The translations under genes were made by a program, and so were the position numbers. Shown here piece after piece: positions 1 to 7,059 of a stretch of 14,397 nucleotides of DNA. Under the pieces are notes generated by a model. The model saw only the letters and a program-made list of their open reading frames with translations. It was not told where the DNA came from and ran no database searches. The first letter of the stretch is position 1. Every line of letters begins with the position of its first letter. Origin of the DNA: Flavobacteriales bacterium UBA5933. Its GTDB lineage: Bacteria > Bacteroidota > Bacteroidia > Flavobacteriales > Weeksellaceae. The stretch lies in the NCBI GenBank assembly GCA_002430925.1, contig DJDD01000010.1:1-14397 (forward strand), given 5' to 3'.

Positions 1-676
1 TTTCATTAATTTACCTAAAGTTAACAAAAAATTATTAGACGAAAATGATGTCTTAAGAAAAAATCTTTTAAAATATAAAGATTTAAATAAAGAAAATAGT
101 AATAATTCTGGTTTAGATAGTTTAAAGTACAATCAGAAATTTACATTTATTCCTACAGAAATTGTCAATAATTCTATCTCAAAAACTCAAAATTTAATTA
201 CGGTTAATAGAGGTACAAATGACGGAGTAGAAAAAGGTGATGGAATTGTTACTAATAATGGAGTATTAGGAATTATAATTTATGCAGATAAAAATTATTC
301 TAGAGCAATCTCTTTATTAAACAAAGATATAAGTGTTAACGCTAGGATAAAAGGTAATCAATACTTTGGAACAATCAAATGGGATGGAAAAGATCCTAGA
401 TATGTACAATTACTAGAAATCCCTAAGTTTATTAAAGTAAATAAAGGTGATATAATTGAAACTGATGGTAAATCTCCTGTTTTTCCAGAAGGAATTATAA
501 TTGGTAAAGTTGTAAGTAAAGAAATTGACGAGACTGGAGAATTAAGAATTCAAGTTAAGTTGAAGCAAGATTTTGGCAATTTATCTTATGGATATATAAT
601 TACTAATCTTGATAAAGCAGAAATAAATAAAGTAGAAAAAAACGGAGATATAACAAACACTGATAATGTTCAATAA
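1..676 (+). CDS. mreC: Rod shape-determining protein MreC (5' partial)
   Basis: An open frame with first full codon at 2 runs to TAA at 674-676, giving the last 224 residues; the N-terminal cytoplasmic tail and membrane anchor lie outside the window. The first ~35 visible residues are charged and Leu-rich (LLDENDVLRKNLLKYKDL), as expected for the MreC coiled coil. The rest fits the periplasmic beta-barrel domain: an 'ITVNRGTNDGVEKGDGIVT' block followed by 'GVLG', then 'KGDIIETDGKSPVFPEGIIIG', the usual kGD-tsG-fP-Gi-iG pattern. MreC is a periplasmic scaffold that binds PBP2 and links it to MreD/RodA. The mreD start at 666 lies inside the mreC end (11-nt overlap), and mreD, mrdA and rodA follow, which confirms the identity. 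The tail after the barrel is short and Lys/Asn-rich. The function is inferred from motifs plus gene order. Confidence 0.93.
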   Translation, partial: FINLPKVNKKLLDENDVLRKNLLKYKDLNKENSNNSGLDSLKYNQKFTFIPTEIVNNSISKTQNLITVNRGTNDGVEKGDGIVTNNGVLGIIIYADKNYSRAISLLNKDISVNARIKGNQYFGTIKWDGKDPRYVQLLEIPKFIKVNKGDIIETDGKSPVFPEGIIIGKVVSKEIDETGELRIQVKLKQDFGNLSYGYIITNLDKAEINKVEKNGDITNTDNVQ

Positions 677-1181
677 AGACTTTTTAATCAATCTTATAAA
701 AATAATAGTTTTAGCTTTACTACAAGTTTTTGTTTTTAATCATATCAACTTTTTAGATAGTTATCAACCATATATTTATATTGTGTTTGTATTATTTTAT
801 TCTCCAAATCAAAATAAATATGCTTTATTAATTCTGGCATTTTTATTAGGGTTAATTATTGATACATTAGAATATACAGGAGGTATACATGCATTTGCAT
901 TAACTTTTATTGCTTTTTTTAGAGGAGGTATTATTAAGGTATTAGCAGGTAAACAAGATTACGAAATGGAATTTTTTAGTTTCAAATCATTTAGTTTTAT
1001 ACAATGGTTATTCTATTTAGTAATTTTAATCTTATTACATAATTTTATATTATTTTTCCTAGAAAATTTCAAAATTCAAGGATTAGCTCCTTTAATGATA
1101 AATGCATTAATAAATTCTGCTTTAACTTTAGTTTTTGTTTTTATTTATAAGATTTTATTTAAAAATAAAGTTGGATCATGA
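666..1181 (+). CDS. mreD: Rod shape-determining protein MreD
   Basis: 171 residues, very hydrophobic, with about five or six membrane segments (roughly 9-27, 36-46, 52-68, 76-93, 112-133, 145-166). The stretch LGLIIDTLEYTGGIHAFALT (61-80) matches the family signature, a Gly-rich helix with a conserved Asp (D66) followed by Gly-x-His. Length is normal for MreD (about 160-170). The ATG at 666 overlaps the end of mreC by 11 nt, and the stop overlaps the mrdA ATG in an ATGA (1178-1181), so translation is probably coupled. MreD is an inner-membrane member of the elongasome that acts with MreC to control PBP2-RodA. Sequence conservation in this family is weak, so synteny carries much of the call. 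Confidence 0.93.
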   Translation: MFNKDFLINLIKIIVLALLQVFVFNHINFLDSYQPYIYIVFVLFYSPNQNKYALLILAFLLGLIIDTLEYTGGIHAFALTFIAFFRGGIIKVLAGKQDYEMEFFSFKSFSFIQWLFYLVILILLHNFILFFLENFKIQGLAPLMINALINSALTLVFVFIYKILFKNKVGS

Positions 1182-3094
1182 AAAAGTTAATGATTGTTTA
1201 TGTATTAATTTTATCTATAGTTTCTTTGTTTATAGCTCGTTTAGCTTATTTACAGTTAGTTACAGATAGATATACTTTAAATGCATTTAACACATCTATA
1301 AAACAAGAAATTGTTTATCCAAATCGTGGTGATATTTTAGATAGAAATGGTAAATTGTTAGTAAGTAATACATTTTCTTACGAATTGGATGTTATTGCAA
1401 GTAGAGTGATTGATAATTCAGGAAATGCTATAAATGATTTTGATAAAGAGAAATTCTCTAAAATGGTAGGGATATCAACTCATCAATTTGATTCAATTAT
1501 TACTAAAATAACAACAGCTAAAGATTACAAAAAATTATCTCCATATCCTTTCTTAAAAAATATATCAAGGGAAGATTTTGCTCGTATGCAAGAGCAATTA
1601 TATTTATATCCAGCTTTTAGCATTATTAAAAGACCTGAGCGTAAATATATGGTTAATACTGCGGGTAATATATTAGGTTATATAAATGAAGCTAGTCCTT
1701 CTTATATTAAATCAGATTCTGCGTATTACCAACCAGGTGATTTAGTTGGTATTGCTGGTGTAGAAAAGTCTTATGAAAAAGATTTAAGAGGCGTAAAAGG
1801 TGTTAAAAATCTTATTGTTGACAGAACAATGAGTGTTGTTGGTCCTTATAAAAATGGGGATTATGATCGCCCTGTTAAAAGTGGAAAAACAGTTAATTTA
1901 ACTATTGATTATCGTTTACAAGAATTAGCAGAACAAATGCTAAGCAATAAGAGAGGGGCAATTGTAGCAATTGATCCTAATACAGGAGAAATACTTGCGT
2001 TAGCTTCAGCACCAACAATTAATCCAAATGATTATTTAAATTCTAAATTAAGAAATGATTTAATTCGAGATTCTATTTCTAAACCTACTTTCGATAGAGC
2101 TTTACAAGGTGCATATCCTCCTGGTTCAACATTTAAGATGATGACTGCTTTAGCAGCTCTGCAAATGGGAACTATGACAGAAAAAACAACGTATGTATGT
2201 AAACATGGTTTTAGATATGGGCGTATGCATATTGGTTGTCACTGTGGAATGTATTATGTACCACAAGGTTTAGAGCATGCTATTGGTAAATCATGTAATA
2301 ATTTTTTCTCTGAAGCATATAGAGATATAGTTCGCAAAGATCCAAATGATTATAGTGTTGGAATGAATCAATGGTCTGCTATTATGAATAGTTTTGGATT
2401 AGGTAAATTTATGGGGACAGATTTACCCGTAGGTAGTAAAGGTCTTATTCCTAATTCAGATTTTTATGATAAGCGTTTTGGAGAAGGTGTTTGGAATCCG
2501 TATCGTATTATCTTTAATGGTATGGGACAAGGAGATATAAATACAACTCCATTACAAATGGCAAACTTTACAGCAGCAATTGCTAATAAAGGATTTTTTT
2601 ATACACCACATATTGTTCATCAAATAGATGGTAAGCCTCTTACAGATTCTACATATATGGTTAAAAAAAATACTTTGGTAGATCCTAGTCATTTTGATAT
2701 TGTTTTACGAGGAATGAGAAATGTTTTTACAATGGGAACTGCTCGCAGTTTTGAAACAAGCTCTTTTACTCAATTAGGTAAAACTGGAACTGCTCAAAAT
2801 TCTCATGGTCAAGATCATTCTTTATTTATTCTGATAGCTCCAGCTGATAAACCTAAAATTGCTATTGCTACAATTGTAGAAAATGGTTCTTGGGGTACAA
2901 CTTGGGCAGGACCAATGTCTAGTCTTGTAGCGGAATTATATATTACAGATACAATTAAAAGACCAGCTTTATTAGAAAGAATGAAGGCAGGTAATTTACA
3001 AGGAGAATATCGACGTCAATGGATTGATTATCTTAAACGTAAAGGTTTATACGTAGAGCCTCAAAAAGAAAAAACTGTAATATTAAAAGGATGA
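1178..3094 (+). CDS. mrdA: Penicillin-binding protein 2, elongasome DD-transpeptidase
   Basis: 638 residues. One N-terminal membrane anchor (about 4-22) is followed by the class B PBP pedestal containing NRGDILDRNG (49-58), the conserved R-G-x-[IL]-x-D-R-x-G motif. The transpeptidase domain has all three active-site motifs: S317-T-F-K320 (nucleophile Ser317), S372-C-N374 and K535-T-G537-T. A Cys/His cluster (C341, H343, H351, C354, H355, C356) sits between the first two motifs. PBP2 cross-links new peptidoglycan strands in the periplasm during elongation and pairs with the glycosyltransferase RodA. The ATG overlaps the mreD stop (ATGA), and the mrdA stop overlaps the rodA start in the same way, supporting equimolar production. 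FtsI/PBP3 is excluded by the mre/rodA neighbourhood. Confidence 0.96.
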   Translation: MKKLMIVYVLILSIVSLFIARLAYLQLVTDRYTLNAFNTSIKQEIVYPNRGDILDRNGKLLVSNTFSYELDVIASRVIDNSGNAINDFDKEKFSKMVGISTHQFDSIITKITTAKDYKKLSPYPFLKNISREDFARMQEQLYLYPAFSIIKRPERKYMVNTAGNILGYINEASPSYIKSDSAYYQPGDLVGIAGVEKSYEKDLRGVKGVKNLIVDRTMSVVGPYKNGDYDRPVKSGKTVNLTIDYRLQELAEQMLSNKRGAIVAIDPNTGEILALASAPTINPNDYLNSKLRNDLIRDSISKPTFDRALQGAYPPGSTFKMMTALAALQMGTMTEKTTYVCKHGFRYGRMHIGCHCGMYYVPQGLEHAIGKSCNNFFSEAYRDIVRKDPNDYSVGMNQWSAIMNSFGLGKFMGTDLPVGSKGLIPNSDFYDKRFGEGVWNPYRIIFNGMGQGDINTTPLQMANFTAAIANKGFFYTPHIVHQIDGKPLTDSTYMVKKNTLVDPSHFDIVLRGMRNVFTMGTARSFETSSFTQLGKTGTAQNSHGQDHSLFILIAPADKPKIAIATIVENGSWGTTWAGPMSSLVAELYITDTIKRPALLERMKAGNLQGEYRRQWIDYLKRKGLYVEPQKEKTVILKG

Positions 3095-4635
3095 GCCAAA
3101 ACAGATTATTAAAAGGTGTAGATTGGTTAGTTTTAATTCTTGGTTTAATGATTGTTACATTTGGTATAATGAATGTTTACAGTGTAAATCAAGATTTAGG
3201 AATAAAACAAATTATTTGGTTTGGATTAGGTCTAGTAATGATTCTTGCTCTAATGATAATGAGTGGAAACAACAGAAATTTTTTTGAAGTATATAGTCCA
3301 GTATTTTATATAATATCTGTCGTTTTACTTGTAGGAGTTCTTATATTTGGAAAAGAAATAAATGGAGCAAAAGCTTGGTATAGGTTTGGCTCGTTTAGTT
3401 TACAACCTGCTGAATTTGCTAAGATTGGTACATCTTTATTACTAGCTAATTTGATTAATCATTTTAATGCAAGTTTCAAAGATTTTAATTTTTTAGGTAA
3501 ACTTCTTATTGTTATAATTATACCTATAGCACTTATCTTATTACAACCTGATTTAGGTTCAGTAATTATATTTTGTTCTCTTAGTATAGCTTTTTATAGA
3601 GAAGGATTAAATCCTTGGATAATAATATCTCCAATTGTTTTATTAGTAATTTTCTTAATATCGATTGTTCAAATACCATTTTATGTACTTCTATTTTTTG
3701 GATTTATTTTATTATTATCAGTTCTCTTAATTTTAGTCATTACAAATGAAAGAGATGTAAAAGAAGCAATGTATGGAAGTTTAGTAGGATTATCTATTTT
3801 CTTTTTATTATTAATTTTGGCTTGTTTTTTAGTACAAAATCTTCCAGAAAAAATGAGAGAATCTTTTGGGTACCTTTTTCCAATGAGATCTTTATTTTTC
3901 TCAGAACCAATATTTTTTAATACAGTATTTTTTGGATTATTTGGTTTTTTTATATCTATTATACCTGTTTTAATAGATAAACTTACAGAACAAAAGGAAA
4001 CAAGTAGTTCACCATTTAAAAAACAATCTGGATTAATAGCAAATGTATTTAGTTTAAGTATTATAGTTTCTTTTGTTGTATTACTTATCGCTAGTTCAGT
4101 AAGTTTTATTTCTCCAATAATTTTTGAAAAATTACCTAAACATCAAAAAGAACGTGTAATTGTTCTTTATGAAGGTGAGGCTAAATACAGAGATACTTCA
4201 GGATATAATCTTTTATATGCGAAAACAGCTATTGGATCAGGAGAGTTGTATGGAAAAGGTTATCAACAAGGAACTATAAAAAAAGGTAGATTTGTACCAG
4301 AGCAACAAACAGATTATATTTTTACAGCTGTTGGTGAAGAATGGGGATTTATTGGTAGTACAGCACTTGTGTTGGTTTACGCTGTTTTTATAGCTAGACT
4401 ATATTACATTGCTGAGAAGCAAGGAAATCGTTTTGCTCGTTTTTATGGCTATTCTGTTGCCTCAATACTTTTTTTCCATTTCTTTATTAATATAGCAATG
4501 GTAGTAGGCTTATTCCCAACAGTTGGAATTCCTTTACCATTTTTTAGTTATGGTGGTAGTTCTCTTTGGGGATTTACAATATTAATCGGAATCTTTTTAA
4601 TTATTCATTATAAAAACAATCAAGGACTTATATAA
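3091..4635 (+). CDS. rodA: Peptidoglycan glycosyltransferase RodA (SEDS family), long form
   Basis: 514 residues, a polytopic SEDS protein that polymerises lipid II for lateral wall growth with PBP2. Visible family blocks are: W96-Y-R-F then LQPAEFAKIG (104-113); LQPDLGS (151-157); an extracellular loop with KERV (353-356) and D368-T-S-G-Y, where D368 probably corresponds to the catalytic Asp (D262 in E. coli RodA); IGSGELYGKG (381-390); FVPEQQTDYIF (401-411); and GIPLPFFSYGGSS near the C-terminus (479-491). The protein is about 140 residues longer than E. coli RodA (370 aa). The excess lies between PDLG and the D368 loop (about 190-345) and contains about three extra hydrophobic segments. 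The start overlaps the mrdA stop by 4 nt (ATGA). FtsW is the alternative SEDS member, but the operon argues for RodA. No hairpin terminator was found after the stop. Confidence 0.95.
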   Translation: MSQNRLLKGVDWLVLILGLMIVTFGIMNVYSVNQDLGIKQIIWFGLGLVMILALMIMSGNNRNFFEVYSPVFYIISVVLLVGVLIFGKEINGAKAWYRFGSFSLQPAEFAKIGTSLLLANLINHFNASFKDFNFLGKLLIVIIIPIALILLQPDLGSVIIFCSLSIAFYREGLNPWIIISPIVLLVIFLISIVQIPFYVLLFFGFILLLSVLLILVITNERDVKEAMYGSLVGLSIFFLLLILACFLVQNLPEKMRESFGYLFPMRSLFFSEPIFFNTVFFGLFGFFISIIPVLIDKLTEQKETSSSPFKKQSGLIANVFSLSIIVSFVVLLIASSVSFISPIIFEKLPKHQKERVIVLYEGEAKYRDTSGYNLLYAKTAIGSGELYGKGYQQGTIKKGRFVPEQQTDYIFTAVGEEWGFIGSTALVLVYAVFIARLYYIAEKQGNRFARFYGYSVASILFFHFFINIAMVVGLFPTVGIPLPFFSYGGSSLWGFTILIGIFLIIHYKNNQGLI

Positions 4636-4648
4636 ATACTTGCTTGTT

Positions 4649-5761
4649 TTATGGAACTATAGTCGTGAATAAATAAGTTAGAAATAATGTTAACAAAACA
4701 ATACCTTGCTGTATATTACTTCTTCCCGAATTTAAAGATAAATAAACTGTAAATAAAGATAATACAAGTAAAATTGATGATTTAGCATCTATTCCTAAAG
4801 AAACTTTTAAATCTGCAAAATAACATACAATAGCTACAGCAGGAATTGTTAATCCTATGGAAGCTAATACTGAACCTAATGCTAAATTAAGACTTGTTTG
4901 TAGTCTATCGTTTTTAGCAGCTTTATAAGCAGCCAAACCTTCAGGTAATAATATTACAGTTGCTATAATTATTCCCACTAAAGATTTTGGTGCTCCTAAT
5001 TCTATTACAATGTCTTCTATCGTTGGTGATAATTTTTTAGATAATAATACAACTGCTATTAATGCTATTAAAAGTAAAATTAAACTAAATATAGACGTTA
5101 ATAAATTAGGTTTTTCTACATGGATTTCTGAAACGCTTTCAGATGTTTGAGGTAAAAAATAATTTCTATGACGTATTGTTTGTACAGAGATAAACCCTCC
5201 ATAAAGTATTAATGATATAATAGCAACAAATATTAATTGACTTGAAGAAAATCTTCCACCGGGTTCAGTAGTTAAGTAATTAGGCAGTATAAGTGTTAGA
5301 ACAGAAATTGCAACCAATGTTATTAAGGCAGTAGAAACTCCTTGTTTTATAAAGTTCTGTTCTTTATATCTTACACCTCCAACTAACAAACAAATACCTA
5401 TTATTCCTGTAAGAATAATCATTGTAGCAGCAAATACTGTATCTCTTGCCAATACAGAAGGACCATCTGTAGGTTCAGACATCATTAAAGATATAATTAA
5501 AGATACTTCTATAACAGTTATAGCTAATGCTAAAATTATTGTTCCAAATGGTTCTCCTACTTTATGAGCAACAACTTCTGCATGATGAACAGCAGCTAAT
5601 ACAGCACTTACAAGTACAATTCCCAAAAATGTTGTAAACCATATATCATTTTTAAAATTATCAGCTATTATTAAAGTAAATAGAGCTAACAAAGGACAAA
5701 CTATAGTCCAATATGGCAAGGATAGATTTAATTTTCTTGAGATAAAATTATTTACATGCAT
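4649..5761 (-). CDS. chaA: ChaA-type calcium (sodium/potassium):proton antiporter
   Basis: 370 residues with about 10-11 membrane segments. It has the two inverted alpha-repeats of the cation/proton exchanger (CaCA) superfamily. The first is HHAEVVAHKVGEPFG followed by a helix with E85 (about 59-89); the second is LVGIIIATVILLPEG with E274, continuing through SLNLALGSVLASIGLTIP (290-307). The acidic residues E69, E85 and E274 are the expected cation-binding positions. The central loop (about 200-217) is hydrophilic and acidic. Length agrees with E. coli ChaA (366). ChaA-type proteins expel Ca2+ or Na+/K+ in exchange for protons at the inner membrane. The gene converges on rodA with 13 nt between stops and no visible terminator. 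I found no good TAnnTTTG promoter upstream. The ion actually moved cannot be told from sequence. Confidence 0.87.
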   Translation of the reverse strand: MHVNNFISRKLNLSLPYWTIVCPLLALFTLIIADNFKNDIWFTTFLGIVLVSAVLAAVHHAEVVAHKVGEPFGTIILALAITVIEVSLIISLMMSEPTDGPSVLARDTVFAATMIILTGIIGICLLVGGVRYKEQNFIKQGVSTALITLVAISVLTLILPNYLTTEPGGRFSSSQLIFVAIISLILYGGFISVQTIRHRNYFLPQTSESVSEIHVEKPNLLTSIFSLILLLIALIAVVLLSKKLSPTIEDIVIELGAPKSLVGIIIATVILLPEGLAAYKAAKNDRLQTSLNLALGSVLASIGLTIPAVAIVCYFADLKVSLGIDAKSSILLVLSLFTVYLSLNSGRSNIQQGIVLLTLFLTYLFTTIVP

Positions 5762-5903
5762 TTAATTATAGTTTAATATCTTACGTAAAAATAATAATTT
5801 TTATTGATTATTTACAGTTTGTATTATAGTTATTATAAATAATCGAATTGAATATTTTAATTAAATTCTGAATATTATTTTATTTTAAATAATTAATTAA
5901 ATA

Positions 5904-5911
5904 TAAATTTG
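5904..5911 (+). promoter_or_regulatory. Bacteroidota -7 element for the DUF3817 gene
   Basis: TAAATTTG matches TAnnTTTG. It ends only 4 nt before the ATG at 5916, so transcription would begin at or next to the start codon. No convincing TTTG box is present about 19 nt upstream, so the promoter is incomplete against the consensus. Confidence 0.45.
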
Positions 5912-5915
5912 TAGA

Positions 5916-6215
5916 ATGATAAATGTACCTGATGACAAATTAAAAAAATGGTTTAGTACAGCTTGTATCTGGGAAACCGTGAGTTGTGTTTTATTATTTT
6001 TAGTAGCTATGCCAATAAAATATCAATTTGGTTATATTTTACCAATGCCGTTTGCAGGATGTTTTCATGGTTTTTGGTTTACAGCCTATTTAGTATTATT
6101 AGCTAAAGTGAGAAAAATATATAATTTTGATGATGAAGATTTTATCTTCTTCATTATGTATTCTTTTATTCCATTTGCTACTTTAGCAGTACATAAAAAA
6201 ATAAGCAACAAATAA
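5916..6215 (+). CDS. DUF3817 family small membrane protein
   Basis: 99 residues with three hydrophobic segments (about 15-32, 40-64, 77-92). The pattern WETVSCVLLFLVAMPIKYQFG (starting at W19), then a Gly-x-x-His-Gly-x-x-F motif (G48, H51, G52, F55) and S83-F-I-P-F near the end with a basic C-terminus, fits DUF3817 integral membrane proteins, whose function is unknown. The same fold occurs as the C-terminal part of some transport proteins. The first ~10 residues precede the usual family start, but no other start codon precedes the first membrane helix. A TAnnTTTG element 4 nt upstream suggests a leaderless mRNA. The stop at 6213-6215 abuts the stop of the opposite-strand HTH gene (6216-6218) with no spacer. 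Confidence 0.82.
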   Translation: MINVPDDKLKKWFSTACIWETVSCVLLFLVAMPIKYQFGYILPMPFAGCFHGFWFTAYLVLLAKVRKIYNFDDEDFIFFIMYSFIPFATLAVHKKISNK

Positions 6216-6503
6216 TTATAATCTGAAATTCTTTTTCCATTTTGTAATTGTATTTTTACTCAAATTATATTTTTGTGCTACTTCAGTATTAGTGTAATTA
6301 TTTTTTAATTGATCATTCAATACTTCATGAATAAACTCCAAATCATAAGATTTATGTTTTTGATTTTTTTCTTGATTGTTAGGATTTATGATTTTAGAAA
6401 GTGCCAAAACATCTTTTGTTGTCATTTGTTTGTTTACTTTCTTTTTTATTTTTTTACGTTTTAAGATTTTTTCATAAATTTTACTATAATGTGGCTTTTC
6501 CAT
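6216..6503 (-). CDS. Small helix-turn-helix protein, second gene of HTH pair
   Basis: 95 residues, strongly basic. The N-terminal half is Lys-rich (KILKRKKIKKKVNK, 12-25). The C-terminal half (about 51-93) forms a predicted homeodomain-like HTH ending TEVAQKYNLSKNTITKWKK (73-91), as in transposase-type or Rok/HTH_23-like DNA-binding folds. No catalytic domain is present, so despite the resemblance it is unlikely to be a transposase. It lies 9 nt downstream of the 139-residue HTH gene on the same strand, and the two C-termini share the core Y-N-[IL]-[PS]-K-N-T-I-x-x-W. From memory, similar adjacent pairs recur in Weeksellaceae genomes, usually annotated as HTH or 'transposase' proteins. The DNA target and role are unknown. 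Its stop touches that of the DUF3817 gene. Confidence 0.78.
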   Translation of the reverse strand: MEKPHYSKIYEKILKRKKIKKKVNKQMTTKDVLALSKIINPNNQEKNQKHKSYDLEFIHEVLNDQLKNNYTNTEVAQKYNLSKNTITKWKKNFRL

Positions 6504-6512
6504 AAGTTTTAA

Positions 6513-6932
6513 TTATAAATATTTATTGATCCAATTTCTAATTGTATTTTTTGGTATATTATATTCTTTAGATATTTCTTGTATAGTTTTATTTTCATTT
6601 TTGTAGATATCTAATACAAATTCAATAATTTCTATTGTATAAATATTTTTTTTGAATTGAGGGAGTTTAGAATCTTTTTTAGAATCTTTATTAATTTCTT
6701 TACTCAAAGGAGCAAAAAGAATGATATGTTGACTATAAATTCTAAAAAAATCATATTCTAATAATTTACTCCATTTAAGTAGATCATTAGAATCAATCGA
6801 TTTTTTTTCATATTGTTCTAAAATTTGCTCTTCTGTATATTTATTTTTAAAAAAATTAATAATTCGTTTAGTATCTATGTTTAATTCAGATACCCTCATT
6901 TTTATAAGAAAACCAATATGGATATTTTTCAT
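6513..6932 (-). CDS. Helix-turn-helix protein, first gene of HTH pair
   Basis: 139 residues in two parts. Residues 1-75 begin KNIHIGFLIKMRVSELNID and include LLKWSKLLEYDFFRIYSQHI (51-70), which looks like a divergent Cro/XRE-like helical domain. A polar linker (77-93, KEINKDSKKDSK) leads to a C-terminal homeodomain-like HTH (about 98-139) with EISKEYNIPKNTIRNWINK. The second gene carries a closely similar C-terminal HTH. The ATG at 6930-6932 is preferred because the KNIHIG start agrees with what I recall of relatives; M12 is the only other candidate. An imperfect dyad lies 20 nt upstream (6952-6969) and could be an autoregulatory site. The gene diverges from fabV across 127 nt. No transposase catalytic residues or terminal repeats were seen, so I call it a regulator of unknown target. 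Confidence 0.8.
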   Translation of the reverse strand: MKNIHIGFLIKMRVSELNIDTKRIINFFKNKYTEEQILEQYEKKSIDSNDLLKWSKLLEYDFFRIYSQHIILFAPLSKEINKDSKKDSKLPQFKKNIYTIEIIEFVLDIYKNENKTIQEISKEYNIPKNTIRNWINKYL

Positions 6933-6951
6933 TTCAATTAAATAAATAAAT

Positions 6952-6969
6952 ATAGTAAACTTTAACTAT
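6952..6969. promoter_or_regulatory. Imperfect dyad, candidate operator of the HTH pair
   Basis: ATAGTAAACTTTAACTAT pairs at 7 of 9 positions about its centre. It lies 20 nt upstream of the 139-residue HTH gene, overlapping or just upstream of a weak minus-strand TATATTTA (6947-6954, one mismatch to TAnnTTTG). Binding by the HTH proteins is speculation, and AT-rich DNA gives chance dyads. Confidence 0.3.
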
Positions 6970-6997
6970 TGTTGTTTATTTTTTTTAATTTATTACT

Positions 6998-7027
6998 TAA
7001 ATTCTAATTTTTCTTAATTAGAATTTA
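6998..7027. promoter_or_regulatory. Perfect 12-bp inverted repeat upstream of fabV
   Basis: TAAATTCTAATT (6998-7009) and AATTAGAATTTA (7016-7027) are exact reverse complements separated by 6 nt (TTTCTT). The repeat ends 32 nt before the fabV ATG, where a repressor or activator would act. A weak -7-like TAATTTTA follows at 7033-7040. The lack of a GC stem and U-tract makes a terminator unlikely, and no gene would be ended by it. Confidence 0.45.
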
Positions 7028-7059
7028 TTTCATAATTTTATCCGATTAAATATAGTATA

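Noticed and set aside
6216..6932. Insertion sequence or transposase remnant
   Set aside because: The HTH parts resemble transposase DNA-binding domains, but there is no DDE/HUH catalytic domain, no terminal inverted repeats and no target duplication, and both frames are intact.
6998..7027. Intrinsic terminator
   Set aside because: The stem is almost all A/T, no T run follows, and the genes on both sides point away, so there is no transcript to end here.
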